Notes: generated by a model from the sequence alone, not told the origin. Numbered from the stretch's first letter, positions 1 to 15,684 are shown. The stretch is 64,000 bases of DNA from Deinococcus indicus (GCF_002198095.1 NZ_NHMK01000030.1:203767-267766), one strand, 5' to 3'. Numbers and translations are program-made.

Positions 1-2
1 CG

Positions 3-539
3 GAAGTCTCGCAGGGCACGCTGGCCCCGCTGCTGCTGCGCCCGGTCGACCGCACCAAGGTCATTGCCAGCAAACTGATCACGGCGCTGTCCTATCCCTT
101 CCTGCTGATCTTCTCGACCGTGCTGGGATCGCTGCTGGCCGGCATTCCGCTGGGCTTCGGGACGTTCACGGGCGGCACCGGACTGGGGCCGGGACTGTTC
201 GTGGGTGTGGGGCAACTGACGAGCGACGCCGCCTTCGCCGAGGTGCTGCGCGGCTCGTTCCTGGCCGGCGTGGTCCTGATGCCCATCGCGGCGCTGTCGC
301 TGCTGTTCGGGGTGCTGTACCTGAACACGGCCGCCGCCGCCCTGGCGACCTTCGCGGCCCTGATCGTCATGCGCCTGCTGGTGGTGCTGCCCGAGGCGAT
401 CCAGCGGATCCTGCTGACCAGCCAGCTGAACCTGTACGTGCAGCAGGGCGATATCGCGCAGCCGCTGGTGCTGCTGCTGATCTACACCGCCGGTTTCGGT
501 CTGATGAGCATCTTCGCCTTCGACCGCCGCGACGTGTAA
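3..539 (+). CDS. ABC-2 type transporter permease, 3' part (cut by window start)
   Basis: The reading frame is open from the first bases of the window to a TAA, so only the C-terminal 178 residues are present. The visible protein is very hydrophobic, with about four membrane segments (around [54 protein letters not shown] and [20 protein letters not shown]). The stretch [13 protein letters not shown] resembles the cytoplasmic loop of ABC-2 permeases, which work with a separate ATPase to export drugs, lipids or polysaccharides. The ATPase gene is expected upstream, outside the window. The family is inferred from topology and that loop; the substrate is unknown. Confidence 0.7.
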   Translation, partial: EVSQGTLAPLLLRPVDRTKVIASKLITALSYPFLLIFSTVLGSLLAGIPLGFGTFTGGTGLGPGLFVGVGQLTSDAAFAEVLRGSFLAGVVLMPIAALSLLFGVLYLNTAAAALATFAALIVMRLLVVLPEAIQRILLTSQLNLYVQQGDIAQPLVLLLIYTAGFGLMSIFAFDRRDV

Positions 540-643
540 TCTGCGCCCCCGCGCTCCTTCCCGACCGGCACACCGCGAGCGCGTGTGCCGGTTTCGCATT
601 CCCGCTGGCGGCGCTCCACTCGCCACCGGGAGCGTCCAGGCGT

Positions 644-649
644 TACCCT
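644..649 (+). promoter_or_regulatory. -10 box (TACCCT) for leaderless globin mRNA
   Basis: TACCCT fits the TANNNT -10 consensus of Deinococcus and stands seven bases before the ATG, so transcription probably starts at or next to the start codon. No Shine-Dalgarno sequence is seen. Confidence 0.6.
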
Positions 650-656
650 GGCAGGC

Positions 657-1085
657 ATGACGGCTCCCCTCTCGTTGACTCCGGGCGGCAGCCTGTATGA
701 CCGGATCGGCCCGGACGCGCTGGCGGCGCTGGTGGACCGCTTCTACGCCCTGGTGGCACGTGACCCGCTGCTGAGTCCGATCTTCCCGGCGGACCTGACC
801 CTGACGGCCGAGAAGCAGCTGGCCTTCCTGAGCGGGTTCCTGGGCGGGCCGCCGCTGTACCACGAGCGGTTCGGGCATCCGCGGCTGCGGGCGCGGCACC
901 TGCCGTTTCCGATCACGCCGGAGCGGGCGCAGGCGTGGCTGGCGTGCATGAACGCGGCGCTGCGCGACACGCCGGGCGTCGCGCCGGACGACGCGCGGGA
1001 ACTGTACGCGGCGCTGGCGCGCGTGGCGACGCACATGGTGAACGCGCCGTCCGGAGCGGCGCCGGCCGCCGGAGGCACACCGTGA
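657..1085 (+). CDS. Truncated haemoglobin (group II-like globin)
   Basis: A 142-residue protein with the compact 2-over-2 globin pattern: SLYDRIG near the N-terminus, FY at helix B (haem-distal Tyr), and RARHLPFPIT around residue 80 carrying the proximal His. Group II truncated globins bind O2 or NO and are thought to serve oxygen handling or NO detoxification in the cytoplasm. The ATG at 657 is chosen because TACCCT at 644-649 lies seven bases upstream, the leaderless spacing seen across this window; an in-frame ATG at 585 would add 24 non-globin residues. The C-terminal tail (GAAPAAGGTP) is low complexity. Family is confident, physiological role inferred. Confidence 0.88.
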   Translation: MTAPLSLTPGGSLYDRIGPDALAALVDRFYALVARDPLLSPIFPADLTLTAEKQLAFLSGFLGGPPLYHERFGHPRLRARHLPFPITPERAQAWLACMNAALRDTPGVAPDDARELYAALARVATHMVNAPSGAAPAAGGTP

Positions 1086-1155
1086 GCGGGGCGGGAGTTG
1101 GACAACTCTTTGCAATTGACTAGCAGGGTGTCAGCGGGGTCAGGTGCGGCTTTCC

Positions 1156-1161
1156 TACACT
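1156..1161 (+). promoter_or_regulatory. -10 box (TACACT) for leaderless aroA mRNA
   Basis: TACACT followed by exactly seven bases (GCTGAAC) and then the ATG. No ribosome-binding site is present, which supports leaderless transcription. Confidence 0.65.
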
Positions 1162-1168
1162 GCTGAAC

Positions 1169-2263
<1,095 letters not shown>

Positions 2264-2280
2264 TCGCCCTTCTTTCAGCA

Positions 2281-2318
2281 GCAGAGGCCGGTTTCCCAGA
2301 TGGGAGGCCGGCCTCTGC
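2281..2318. terminator. Hairpin terminator between aroA and a convergent gene
   Basis: An 11-bp stem GCAGAGGCCGG / CCGGCCTCTGC (2281-2291 with 2308-2318) encloses a second short stem TCCC/GGGA. It sits between converging genes and probably stops transcription from both sides. Confidence 0.7.
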
Positions 2319-2338
2319 GTATGGGCTGCGCGCCGGGG

Positions 2339-2923
2339 TCAGCTGGGGGCGCTTTCGGCGGTGGGGGCGGGGGTGGGGTCGGCGGGGCCGGTCAGTGGGA
2401 AGGTGTGGAGTTCCTGCACCTCGCCCCGGTGTTCGCGGGTCAGGCTGAGCGCCTCGACCCGGAAGGACGTGACGGGCGGCGTCAGGTCGCGCACGGCGTC
2501 CCACAGCAGCGGTTCGGCCCACGGCAGGACGCCCAGCGCCAGGGTCAGGTGCGGGCGGTACTCGGGGCCGTCGTAGCGGGCGAGGCTGCTCGGGCCGATG
2601 GTCAGGGTGCGGTCGTGCAGGGCGCGCAGTTCGGGCGCCAGTTCGCATTCCAGGAAGATCACGCCGGTCACCTGTTTCCAGCCGCGGATCTGCACGTCGA
2701 AGGCGGTCTGGCCGCGCAGGACCGCGCGGCAGGCGTCCACGAGTTCCGTGCTGCTCAGGGGCGTCTGGAAGGGCGCGCGGACGTTCAGGTGCGGCAGGCC
2801 GAAGCCGCGCACGTTCAGGCGTTCCTGCAGTCGCCGCAGCCAGCTGTCGAGGGTTTCCGGGGGCCACGCCACGATGGAGTACAGCGGGGCGGGCGCCCCG
2901 GTCGGGGTGGGCGGCGTGGTCAC
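2339..2923 (-). CDS. 2'-5' RNA ligase / 2H phosphoesterase family protein
   Basis: A 194-residue protein with the two spaced histidine motifs of the 2H superfamily: HLNV at about residue 45 and HLTL at about residue 124. These domains cleave or ligate 2',5'-linked or cyclic phosphates in RNA and nucleotides. The first motif has Asn where H-x-T/S is usual, so activity may be altered. The N-terminal dozen residues are Pro/Thr-rich and may be disordered. It ends just beyond the aroA terminator and runs in the same direction as the regulator upstream (13 bp gap), so they may be cotranscribed. The substrate cannot be told from sequence. Confidence 0.75.
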   Translation of the reverse strand: MTTPPTPTGAPAPLYSIVAWPPETLDSWLRRLQERLNVRGFGLPHLNVRAPFQTPLSSTELVDACRAVLRGQTAFDVQIRGWKQVTGVIFLECELAPELRALHDRTLTIGPSSLARYDGPEYRPHLTLALGVLPWAEPLLWDAVRDLTPPVTSFRVEALSLTREHRGEVQELHTFPLTGPADPTPAPTAESAPS

Positions 2924-2936
2924 GGCCGGACCGACC

Positions 2937-4651
<1,715 letters not shown>

Positions 4652-4745
4652 ATCCCGCAATTAGTAGCGCATCCACCGGGGTAGGGCAAGCCACGCGGTC
4701 ACAGTAGGACGCGGGCTGGCGTGCCTGCTGGCGTGCCGCGCGGCC

Positions 4746-4751
4746 TATACT
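4746..4751 (+). promoter_or_regulatory. -10 box (TATACT) for leaderless pseudokinase mRNA
   Basis: TATACT, a near-perfect -10 hexamer, is followed by seven bases and the ATG at 4759. No ribosome-binding site is seen. Confidence 0.65.
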
Positions 4752-4758
4752 GCACGGG

Positions 4759-6540
4759 ATGAAGTCAATTGGCCCCTATGTGGCCGCGCGTGAACTTCCG
4801 GGCCGGACAGGCAGTCCGGTGCGGACGCTGCGCGCCACGGACCGCCTGACGGGCATGCCCGTGCTGCTGCACGTCCTGCCGCACCCGCCGGCGCTGCCTG
4901 ATCTGCCGGACCATCCGAACGTGCTGCCGGTCGTGGACAGCGGCGTGGACGGCGACCACGGGTACCTCGTGACCGAGCTGCCGCTTCAGGCGCGCCCGGC
5001 GTCGGACGCGCTGCTCACGGCGCGCGGCGCACTCGGCGCCCTGGCGGCGCTGCACGGGCGCGGCGTCGTTCACGGCGGCCTGAGCCCCGCGCAGCTGTGG
5101 AGCGTGGACGGCCGGGTGCTGCTGACCGGCGCGGGCCTGCCGTGGGGCGGCGATCCGGGACCGGCGGACGACCTGTACGCCCTGGCGGTGATCCTCTCGG
5201 AGATGGGGCCGCTGCCGGCGGCGCTGCGCCCACTGGCCGAGCAGCCCGGCACCCTGAGCGCCGCGCAGGCCCTGAGCCGCCTGAACGCCACGCCCGGCAC
5301 GCAGGCGCCGGTGCAGGAGCCGGTGGCCGTGCCGGTGCAGGTGCCAGTGCAGACGGCGGTGCAGACGCCAGTGCAGACGCAGGTGCAGGCCGCCCCCCCG
5401 CCACCGGCGGACCTGCCGCCGGAACTACCCCCTCCTCCGCTGCCGGCACCGGAAGCGTTCCCGGCAGTGGGGCCGTCGCCGCAGCCGGCCCCCGGCCTGG
5501 AGGCGACCGAGTGGCTGGGCAGCCCGGCCCCCTCCCCCACCGCCAGGGAGGCCGCGGCGGAACCCGATCTGCCGGACCCGCTGGCCGCCAGCACAGCCAC
5601 GGAGGCAGCCGGGCCGGACGCCGGGGCCGCGCACGACGGCTCGCCCATCGTGCTGGGTGATCCGTCGCCGCCCACCCGTCCGCTCGCAGAGGGTGGTCCC
5701 ATCCCGGCCGCAGAGGCGGGGGCCGCGCCGGAACCGGAGACGCCGCAGGAACGCCGCCGCCGCCAGAACGAGGAACGCCGCGCGCAGGCCATCCTGGACG
5801 CCCAGGCGGCCGCCGCGCGCCGCGCCGCGCAACGCCGCGACCGGCAGGAACCACCCGTTGCCGCCCGGACCGTCCGGATCGGTTTCGGCGCAGCGGACGG
5901 CGAGGACCTGCCCGCCTGGACGCCACCGGGCGAAGGCGCGCACGGCGAGGCGGCGCCGCGCCGCCTGAACCTGCGGGACGTGGAGCGCCTGCCGCCGGGC
6001 CTGCGGCGCGAGCCGCTGCCGGAACCCGAACCGGAACCCGCCCCGCGCCTGCCGGCCCGCCGCGCGCCGGGCGACCCGATCCGGATCGGCTGGGACGAGG
6101 ACGACTCGTGGCGGGTGGTGCGGGAAGCGCCCGCATCCCCGCCCGCCCGGCGGCGCTGGCCGCGCTGGGCGCTGCTGGTCGCGGCGCTGGCCCTGCTGAT
6201 CGGCGGGACGTGGTGGGCGCTGCGTGGTCCGGCGCGCGGGGACGCGGGCGCGGCCGCCCCGCCGGTCGCGGCGGATGCCGGTGCCGGCGCGGCGCCGTGC
6301 TGCCCGGTCGAACTGATCGTGCAGGGCGGCGGGAACGTCCGGCTGGCCCTGACCGTGCAGGACGCCCCGCCCGACGCGAACCTGACGCCGGGGCAGGAGT
6401 TCGGGACCGCGCCGGGGCGGGTACTGTTCCCGGTGCGCGGCACGTACCGCCTGAACGTCACGGCCAGCGGGTACGCGCCGGGCACCCTGAGCGTGACCGT
6501 GCCCCGCGAGACCCGCAAAGAGATCGTCCTGGGGGAATAG
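4759..6540 (+). CDS. Membrane-anchored pseudokinase with Pro-rich linker and PEGA-like domain
   Basis: A 593-residue protein in four parts. Residues about 1-165 resemble a bacterial Ser/Thr kinase, but the catalytic residues are lost: the VALK lysine region reads PVLLHVLP, the HRD loop reads [12 protein letters not shown], and DFG is replaced by LTGAGLPW. Residues about 170-460 are a Pro/Ala/Glu-rich linker with a PV/VQ repeat. A single membrane span lies at about 468-487 ([19 protein letters not shown]). The last 75 residues form a beta-rich PEGA-like extracytoplasmic domain ([19 protein letters not shown]). It probably acts as a scaffold or sensor across the membrane; this is inference. guaA follows 83 bp downstream. 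Confidence 0.72.
   Translation: MKSIGPYVAARELPGRTGSPVRTLRATDRLTGMPVLLHVLPHPPALPDLPDHPNVLPVVDSGVDGDHGYLVTELPLQARPASDALLTARGALGALAALHGRGVVHGGLSPAQLWSVDGRVLLTGAGLPWGGDPGPADDLYALAVILSEMGPLPAALRPLAEQPGTLSAAQALSRLNATPGTQAPVQEPVAVPVQVPVQTAVQTPVQTQVQAAPPPPADLPPELPPPPLPAPEAFPAVGPSPQPAPGLEATEWLGSPAPSPTAREAAAEPDLPDPLAASTATEAAGPDAGAAHDGSPIVLGDPSPPTRPLAEGGPIPAAEAGAAPEPETPQERRRRQNEERRAQAILDAQAAAARRAAQRRDRQEPPVAARTVRIGFGAADGEDLPAWTPPGEGAHGEAAPRRLNLRDVERLPPGLRREPLPEPEPEPAPRLPARRAPGDPIRIGWDEDDSWRVVREAPASPPARRRWPRWALLVAALALLIGGTWWALRGPARGDAGAAAPPVAADAGAGAAPCCPVELIVQGGGNVRLALTVQDAPPDANLTPGQEFGTAPGRVLFPVRGTYRLNVTASGYAPGTLSVTVPRETRKEIVLGE
5322..5390 (+). repeat. Short in-frame PV/VQ coding repeat in pseudokinase linker
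   Basis: Near-identical 12-18 base units of the type GTGCAGACGCCAGTGCAG encode alternating Val-Gln-Thr/Pro. It is a variable-number candidate and encodes part of the flexible linker. Confidence 0.6.
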
Positions 6541-6623
6541 TCCGGGCGGGGCGCGCGCGGGCCGGGCGACCCGTCTGCTCCGGCGGGACGCCTGCGGGCC
6601 GGGCGCGTGACACAATCAGGGTG

Positions 6624-8141
<1,518 letters not shown>

Positions 8142-8159
8142 CCCGCTGAGGCGGCACAG

Positions 8160-8200
8160 GCAGGAGGCCCCCACCCGTATCAATGGTGGGGGCCTCCTGC
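8160..8200. terminator. Perfect 16-bp hairpin, bidirectional terminator
   Basis: GCAGGAGGCCCCCACC at 8160-8175 pairs perfectly with 8185-8200 around a nine-base loop, between converging guaA and the secreted-protein gene. Confidence 0.8.
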
Positions 8201-8215
8201 TTGCCGGTACGTGCG

Positions 8216-8779
8216 TTACTTCTTCTTCAGCAGCGCCACGTACGCCTTCAGCCCGTCGGCCAGGCGGTCCTGCTTGAAGGGATTGAACTGGCCGGGCTGC
8301 CCGCCCTGTCCGTTCTGGTCGGGGCGGCCGGCACCCTGCCCGGCGGGGCGGTTCCCGCCGCCCTGGCCCTGGGCGTTCTGGCGCTGGCCGCGCTGCGTTT
8401 CGCGTTCCTTCTCGGCTTTCAGGAACAGGCCGTCCAGGGCCGTGAGTTGCTTGGCGGTCAGGATCCTGTCCTCGATCTGCGTGAGGTACTTTTTCGCGTC
8501 GTTGGGCTGCACGGCCGCCGCCTTCTGAAGGGTGGTCAGGATGGGCAGCAGTTGCGTGGCCTGCGACTTGCTCAGGGCAGTGGCCTTGTTCTTTTCGAGG
8601 TCCGGGAGCAGGCGCACGGTCTGCGCGAGGTCCGTGATGGGCTGCATGGCTTTCATGCGGGCCTGCATTTCCGGGGTCATCTGGCGCTGCGCGCTCTGCT
8701 GCGCCGAGGCGACACCGACGGTCAGAGCGGTCAGGGTGAGGGCGGCGGGGATGAGGCGGGCGGGAAGGGTCTTGTTCAT
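8216..8779 (-). CDS. Small secreted protein of unknown function, last gene of efflux operon
   Basis: A 187-residue protein with a clear signal peptide (LIPAALTLTALTVGVASAQQ, cut after ASA near residue 25). The mature part has a helical region rich in Gln, Lys and Leu (residues 30-130) and then a Gly/Gln/Asn-rich disordered stretch around 130-165 before a short C-terminal helix ending KKK. I do not recognise the family; the helical Met/Gln-rich start recalls small periplasmic Spy/CpxP-like proteins only loosely. An AAGGAG ribosome site precedes the ATG and the gene follows the MacB-like permease by 18 bp, so it probably belongs to the efflux operon. Confidence 0.7.
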   Translation of the reverse strand: MNKTLPARLIPAALTLTALTVGVASAQQSAQRQMTPEMQARMKAMQPITDLAQTVRLLPDLEKNKATALSKSQATQLLPILTTLQKAAAVQPNDAKKYLTQIEDRILTAKQLTALDGLFLKAEKERETQRGQRQNAQGQGGGNRPAGQGAGRPDQNGQGGQPGQFNPFKQDRLADGLKAYVALLKKK

Positions 8780-8797
8780 GGTGGATCTCCTTGAGGG

Positions 8798-10150
8798 TTA
8801 CTCGTAACGCAGGGAATCGACGGGGTCGAGGCGGGCGGCGCGGGCGGCCGGGTAGTACCCGAAGAACACGCCGACCAGCGCGCTGAACAGGAATGCGACG
8901 ATCATGGGAGTCGGGCTGAACACCGGGGCGATTCCGGCGAGGTTCCCCAGGTACGCCACGCCCACGCCGAGCAGGATGCCGATCACGCCGCCGCTGATGG
9001 ACAGCAGGCTGGCCTCGACCAGGAACTGCGTGAGGATGTCGCGGGGTTTGGCGCCCAGGGCCTTGCGGACGCCGATCTCGCGGGTGCGTTCCGTGACGGA
9101 CACCAGCATGATGTTCATGATCCCGATGCCGCCGACCAGCAGGCTGATCCCGGCGATCGCGCCGACGAGCAGCGTCAGGGTGGACGTGACGCTGTTGAGG
9201 CTGGCGAGGCTGTCCGCCTGGTTCTGCACCTGGAAGTCCAGGTTGTCCGGGTCGGTCTGCTTGTGGCGGGTGCTGAGCAGTTCGGTCACGTCCGCCTGCA
9301 ACGCGGTGAGGTCGTCGGCGCTGACCGCCTGGAGGTAGACGCTGCTGACGGTGGGTTCGCCGCCCGCGCTGTTGGTGCGCGCGAAGCGTTGCAGGTACGT
9401 GCCGAGCGGCACGAGCACCTGACTGTTCGCGTTCCCGAAGCCGCTGTTGCCCTTGTCGGGCAGCACGCCGGTCACGGTGAAGGACACGCTGCCCAGCCGG
9501 ACCTTCTGCCCGATGGCCTGTTCGGGTGTCGCGTCCTCGCCCCACAGGTCGGTCAGGACCTGGTACCCGATCACGGCGACCCGTTTGCGGCTCCTGTTGT
9601 CGGCGTCCGTGAAGTAGGCACCGGCCTCGACGGGACTGTTGCGGACCGTCTCGTAGGCGGGCCAGGTGCCGAGCACGCTGGCCTGGGTGTTTGCGCTGCC
9701 GACCTTGGCCTGCACGGAGCTGTTCACGGTGGGCGCCACGCCGGCCACGCGGTCCGGGAAGGCGGCGGCCAGCGCCTCGGCGTCCTCGACGGTGATGGTC
9801 TGGCGGGGGCCACCCCGGACGAGGGTGCCGCCCCCGCCGCCACGGGCGCTCTGCACAGTCAGCAGGTTGGTGCCGAGGCTCTCGAGGTTCTTCGTGACGC
9901 CGGCGGTGCTGCCCTGTCCGATGGCGGTCAGGGCGACGACGGCGGCCACGCCGATGATCACGCCCAGCGCCGTGAGGACCGACCGCAGCGGCGTGCCGAC
10001 GATGGCGCGCCACGCGATGGTGAACGCGCCGCCCAGGCCGATGCCGCCCCGCCGCACGGGCCGGGCGGCGCCGGGCGTGCTGACCGGGGCGGCCTTACCG
10101 GCCAGCTGATCGGGGGTGGCCTTCCCGGTCGGCTGATCGGCGGCCGTCAC
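8798..10150 (-). CDS. MacB-like ABC transporter permease (FtsX domain)
   Basis: A 450-residue permease with four membrane segments: one after GGAFTIAWRAIVGTPLRSVLTALGVIIGVAAVVAL, a periplasmic MacB_PCD domain of about 220 residues, then three C-terminal segments of the FtsX type including GGIGIMNIMLVSVTERTREIGVRKALGA, a family signature. Together with the ATPase and adaptor genes it forms a MacAB-type tripartite pump that moves substrates from the periplasm across the outer membrane. Here the ATPase is a separate gene, unlike E. coli MacB. Its GTG start overlaps the ATPase stop by four bases. Substrate unknown. Confidence 0.9.
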   Translation of the reverse strand: MTAADQPTGKATPDQLAGKAAPVSTPGAARPVRRGGIGLGGAFTIAWRAIVGTPLRSVLTALGVIIGVAAVVALTAIGQGSTAGVTKNLESLGTNLLTVQSARGGGGGTLVRGGPRQTITVEDAEALAAAFPDRVAGVAPTVNSSVQAKVGSANTQASVLGTWPAYETVRNSPVEAGAYFTDADNRSRKRVAVIGYQVLTDLWGEDATPEQAIGQKVRLGSVSFTVTGVLPDKGNSGFGNANSQVLVPLGTYLQRFARTNSAGGEPTVSSVYLQAVSADDLTALQADVTELLSTRHKQTDPDNLDFQVQNQADSLASLNSVTSTLTLLVGAIAGISLLVGGIGIMNIMLVSVTERTREIGVRKALGAKPRDILTQFLVEASLLSISGGVIGILLGVGVAYLGNLAGIAPVFSPTPMIVAFLFSALVGVFFGYYPAARAARLDPVDSLRYE

Positions 10151-10929
10151 GGCTGTCCTCCGCTGGCGGCCGCGCCGGGCAGGTGGGGGGGCGCGTGGTG
10201 GGTCATGGAGGTGCGGGGGGTCTGGCGGCGGTCGGATTCGATCAATCCGTCGCGCACGCGGATGACCCGCTCGGCGTACGCGCCGATGTCGTCCTCGTGC
10301 GTGACGATCACGACGGTGGTGCCCTCGGCGTGCAGGGCGCCGAACAGGGCCATGACTTCCTCGCTGGTGCGGGTGTCGAGGTTCCCGGTGGGTTCGTCGG
10401 CCAGCAGCAGGCGCGGGCGGCCGGCCAGGGCGCGGGCGACCGCCACGCGCTGTTTCTGGCCGCCGCTGATCTGGCTGGGCAGGTTGCGGGCCTTGCTGGC
10501 CAGTCCCACGCGCCCCAGGACCTGCATGGCCCGCTCGCGGCGTTCGCGGGGCGGAATACCGGCGTACGTGAGGGGCACCTCGACGTTCTCGACGAGGCTC
10601 AGGCGGGGCAGCAGGTGGAACGCCTGGAACACGAAGCCGATGTCGCTGTTGCGGGCCTCGGCGCGTTCGTTCTCGCTGAGGGTGGTCACGTCCCGCCCGG
10701 CCAGCCGGTACGAGCCGCCGCTGGGCCGGTCGAGCAGCCCGATGATCTGCATCAGGGTGGTCTTGCCGCTGCCCGAGGGTCCCATCAGGGCGACCATCTC
10801 GCCCTGCGCGATCTGCACGCTGACGCCCTTGAGCGCCTCGAAGATCACGTCGCCCTGCTCGTACACCTTGCGCACGTCGCGGATGTCCACGACCGGCGCG
10901 GTCGCCTGGGCGTCCGGGTGGGCGCTCAC
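10147..10929 (-). CDS. MacB/LolD-type ABC transporter ATP-binding protein
   Basis: A 260-residue ATPase with Walker A GPSGSGKTT, the family motif MQIIGLLDRPSGGSYRLAG, signature QISGGQKQRVAVARAL, Walker B RLLLADEPTGNLD and switch His in VIVTHED. These place it in the LolD/MacB/FtsE class, which drives mechanotransmission pumps instead of classical transport. It pairs with the downstream permease. The 30-residue C-terminal tail after RVRDGLIESDRR is unusual and Pro/His-rich. The GTG start at 10929 overlaps the adaptor stop by four bases (GTGA), so translation is coupled. Confidence 0.92.
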   Translation of the reverse strand: MSAHPDAQATAPVVDIRDVRKVYEQGDVIFEALKGVSVQIAQGEMVALMGPSGSGKTTLMQIIGLLDRPSGGSYRLAGRDVTTLSENERAEARNSDIGFVFQAFHLLPRLSLVENVEVPLTYAGIPPRERRERAMQVLGRVGLASKARNLPSQISGGQKQRVAVARALAGRPRLLLADEPTGNLDTRTSEEVMALFGALHAEGTTVVIVTHEDDIGAYAERVIRVRDGLIESDRRQTPRTSMTHHAPPHLPGAAASGGQP

Positions 10930-12319
10930 GGTCTGCCTCCGCCCATGCCGGGGATCGGCAGTCCGCCCATGCCCGCGCCGCTCCGGCTGCCCTGTCCCTG
11001 CGTGCCGTCCTGGCGGGTGCGGCCAGCGGCGCTGCTGGCCGCTCCGGGCACCACGACCTCCTGGCCGCGTTCCAGGCCGCTGGTGACGACCGTGTTCGTG
11101 CCGTCGGTCGCGCCGGTCTCGACCCGCACCTGCTCGCCCTCAGCGTTCCCGGCGGCGCCCTCGGCGGCGGGCAGCTGCACGTAACTGCGGCCCCGCACGG
11201 TCTGGACGGCCCGGCTGGGCACGAGCAGGCCGGTTTCCTCGCTCTGGATGATCTCGGCCTCGGCGGTCATGCCGGCGCGCAGCTGGCCGTCGGGGTTGGG
11301 AAGCTGCACGGTGGCGGTGAACACGCTGATGCCGCTGCTCTGGGTCGCGCCGGGCGACACGCGCACGACCCGGCCCGTGAAGGTCTGCCCGTCGAAGGCG
11401 TCCAGGGTCACGTCGGCGCTCTGGCCGACCTTCACGCCGGCGATCTCGGTCTCGTCGATCTGCACGGGCAGGTTCAGGGTGGTGTCGTCCAGGACGGTCA
11501 GGATGGTCGCGCCGCTGTTCACGACCACGCCCTCGGTGGCGGTGACGGTGCTGACCACCCCGGTGATGGGGGCGTACACCTTCAGGTCCGCGCGGGCCTG
11601 CTGCGCGGCTTCCAGGCTGTCCTGCGCCTGCTGCACGGCAATCTGCTGGCTGCGCAGGTTCTGGGCGTCGCTGGCGCCGCCCGTCTCCGCCTGGGTCTGC
11701 GCGGCGCTCAGGCTGGCGCGGGCGCTGTCCACGGTCTGCTGCGCCTTCGTGACGGCCGACTGCGCGTCCGCCAGGGCCGAGGCGCTGAGCGCCCCGATGG
11801 CGGCCAGTTGCCGCTGGCCGTCCAGGGTGCGCTGGGCGTCCGCGAGGGTCTGCTGCGCCTGCGTGAGTGAATTCTGGGCGCTGGTGACGCTGCTCCGGCG
11901 CTGCGCGGCGCTGCTGGCCTGCGAGGCGCGCGTGGCGTCCAGTCCGGCGCGGGCCTTGTCGAGGTTCAGCTGCGCCGACGCCACGTTCTGCTCGACCGTG
12001 TCGCTGCTCAGGGTGGTGATCAGTTGCCCCTTCGTGACGCGCTCGCCGACCGCCGGGACCGCGCCGACCGTGGCGGTCAGGTCCGCGCCGACCGTGCGGG
12101 TCTGCGCGGCTTCCAGCGTGCCGGGACCGCTGACGGACACCCGGATCACGCCCTGCTGCGCGCGGGCGGTGGTGGTCGCCGCGACCGCCTGGGTGGGTTC
12201 GGCGCTGCGGGCGCGGTACGCGAGGGTCCCGCCGACCGCGCCGATCAGCAGCAGGCCGCCCACGATCCAGGGCCAGCGGGCGCGGCGGGCCGGGCGGTCG
12301 GCCGGTACGGTCACGGCGC

Positions 12320-12323
<4 letters not shown>
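10926..12323 (-). CDS. HlyD/MacA-type periplasmic adaptor protein
   Basis: A 465-residue membrane-fusion protein. A membrane anchor lies at about residues 18-38 (RWPWIVGGLLLIGAVGGTLAY), followed by a lipoyl/barrel half (GTLEAAQTRTVGADLTATV), a long Ala/Gln-rich coiled-coil hairpin (about 110-225) and the second barrel half (YAPITGVVSTVTATEGVVVNSG). The C-terminal 35 residues are Gly/Met-rich (GSRSGAGMGGLPIPGMGGG). It should bridge the inner-membrane pump and a TolC channel. The GTG at 12323 overlaps the upstream TolC gene stop by four bases. Confidence 0.9.
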
Positions 12324-13398
<1,075 letters not shown>

Positions 13399-13399
<1 letters not shown>

Positions 13400-14820
13400 C
13401 ACTGGGGGCCTCCGGCGGCGTTGTCGAGTTGGATCAGGGTGATCTGGGCGTTCAGGCGGGCGGACAGCAGGTCACGTTGCGCCTGCGCGAGGGTCAGTTC
13501 GGCGCTCTGCACGTCGTCGGGCGTGGCGGTCCCGGCCTGCACGCGCGCCTGCGCGGTCAGGAGTTGCTGCTGCGCCACCTGCAGCTGGGTCTGGCGGGTC
13601 TGCGCGGCGCTCAGGGCCTGCTGCGCGGCCATGAAGCGGCTGCGGACGTCGAGTTCCACGTTCTGCTGCGCGACGGTCAGGGACAGCGCCGCCTGCGTCA
13701 CGCCCGCCTGATCGGCGCTGAGGCCGGCCCGCTGCGCCGGGGAGTACACGACGTACGACCCGCTGAGGCTGGCGGTCAGGCGGCCGCCGCTGCCGCTGGC
13801 GCTGCTGCCGACCGGCACGCTGTACGCGCTGCTCAGGGTGCCCTGCTTCAGGTTCAGGCTGGCGCTGAGGGTTCCGGCGCTGCCGCCGCCGTAGCCGACG
13901 CTGGCGGTCAGGTCCGGCAGCGCCGAGTCGCGGGTGGCGCTGTCCAGGGTGTCCTGCGCGGCGGCCAGGGTGTTCTGCGCACTGATCACGTCGGCGCGGC
14001 CGCTGCGGGCGCGGGCGACCAGGGCGCCCAGGTCCGGCAGGGTCAGGTCCGCCGGGGCGGGCGCGCCGAAGGTCACGCGGCCCAGGCTGACGCCCAGCGC
14101 GGATTCCAGGGTGCGCTGCGCGGTGTCCAGGTTCCCCTGCGCCTGCGCGGCGGCGGACTGCGCGGCCTGCAGGGCGGCCTGGGCGCTCAGGACCGCCTCG
14201 GGCGCGGCGTTCCCGGCGGCCTCCTGCGCCTGCGCCACCTGCAACTGCCGGGCGCGCAGCGCGGTCGTCTGCGCGCCGATCTGCACGTCCTGCGCGGCCA
14301 GCACCGCGTCGAAGTACGCCTGCGTGACGTTCAGGCGGGCGCTGCGCTGCGCTTCGTGCAGGGTCGCGCCCGCCAGCGCGAGGCTGCGTTCCGAGGCCCG
14401 CAGGCTGCTCTGGCTGTTCGACCAGGGCAGCAGGCCCAGGCTGACGCTGACCCCGGCGTTCCCGCCGAGACTGGCGGCCTGGGTGGCCGCGCCGTCACTG
14501 GCGGTCCCGGCGGCGCTGGCGTAACTGGCGTTGCCGTTCACGCTGACGGTCAGGCCCAGGGCGCTGCGGGCCGCGTCGAGGTTCTGCTGCGCGACCTGCA
14601 CGCTCAGGGCGGCGCGGGTCACGCTGGGCGCGCCGGCCAGCTGCGCGTACGCCTGCTCCAGCGTGTACATGGACGCCTGTGGCGCGCTGACCTGGGGAGC
14701 GGCCGGCGTGACGGGCGCGGTCTGCGCCAGCGCGGGACCGGACGCCATGACCAGCGCGGCGCTCAGGGCCAGGGCCAGCGGCAGGCCCCGGCGGGACGGA
14801 TGGGCAGAGGGGAGCTTCAT
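13399..14820 (-). CDS. TolC-family outer membrane efflux protein (first of two)
   Basis: A 473-residue TolC-type protein with signal peptide (LPLALALSAALVMASGPALA, cut before QTAPV) and two repeated halves of long amphipathic helices (SVQVAQQNLDAARSAL, ARQLQVAQAQEAAGNAAPEA, LTVAQQNVELDVRSRFMAAQ). It should form the outer-membrane channel of the pump encoded downstream. The ATG at 14820 follows CACACT by seven bases, a leaderless-type start, and heads the operon. It diverges from the response regulator at 14985, so the 164-bp gap probably holds both promoters. Confidence 0.9.
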
Positions 14821-14984
14821 GTCCCGGAGTGTGGCGGCGGCCCGCGAAGACTCCGCGCAGCCTCCATGAAGATTTGTCGAAGACGCCTGCGCCGCGTCCC
14901 GCACAGCGTAAACCCCGCCGGACGCGCCCGGCGGCCCGGCGGACACTTCGCCTGACCTTCACGCAGCTCACCTACCATGCAGTC
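14821..14984. promoter_or_regulatory. Divergent promoter region between efflux operon and two-component system
   Basis: CACACT on the minus strand (seven bases before the TolC ATG) and TACCAT at 14973-14978 on the plus strand (six bases before the response-regulator ATG) are the likely -10 boxes. Both transcripts start at their first codon, so any operator for the response regulator should lie in this gap. Confidence 0.55.
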
Positions 14985-15668
<684 letters not shown>

Positions 15669-15684
15669 ATCCGCCCGACCTCAG

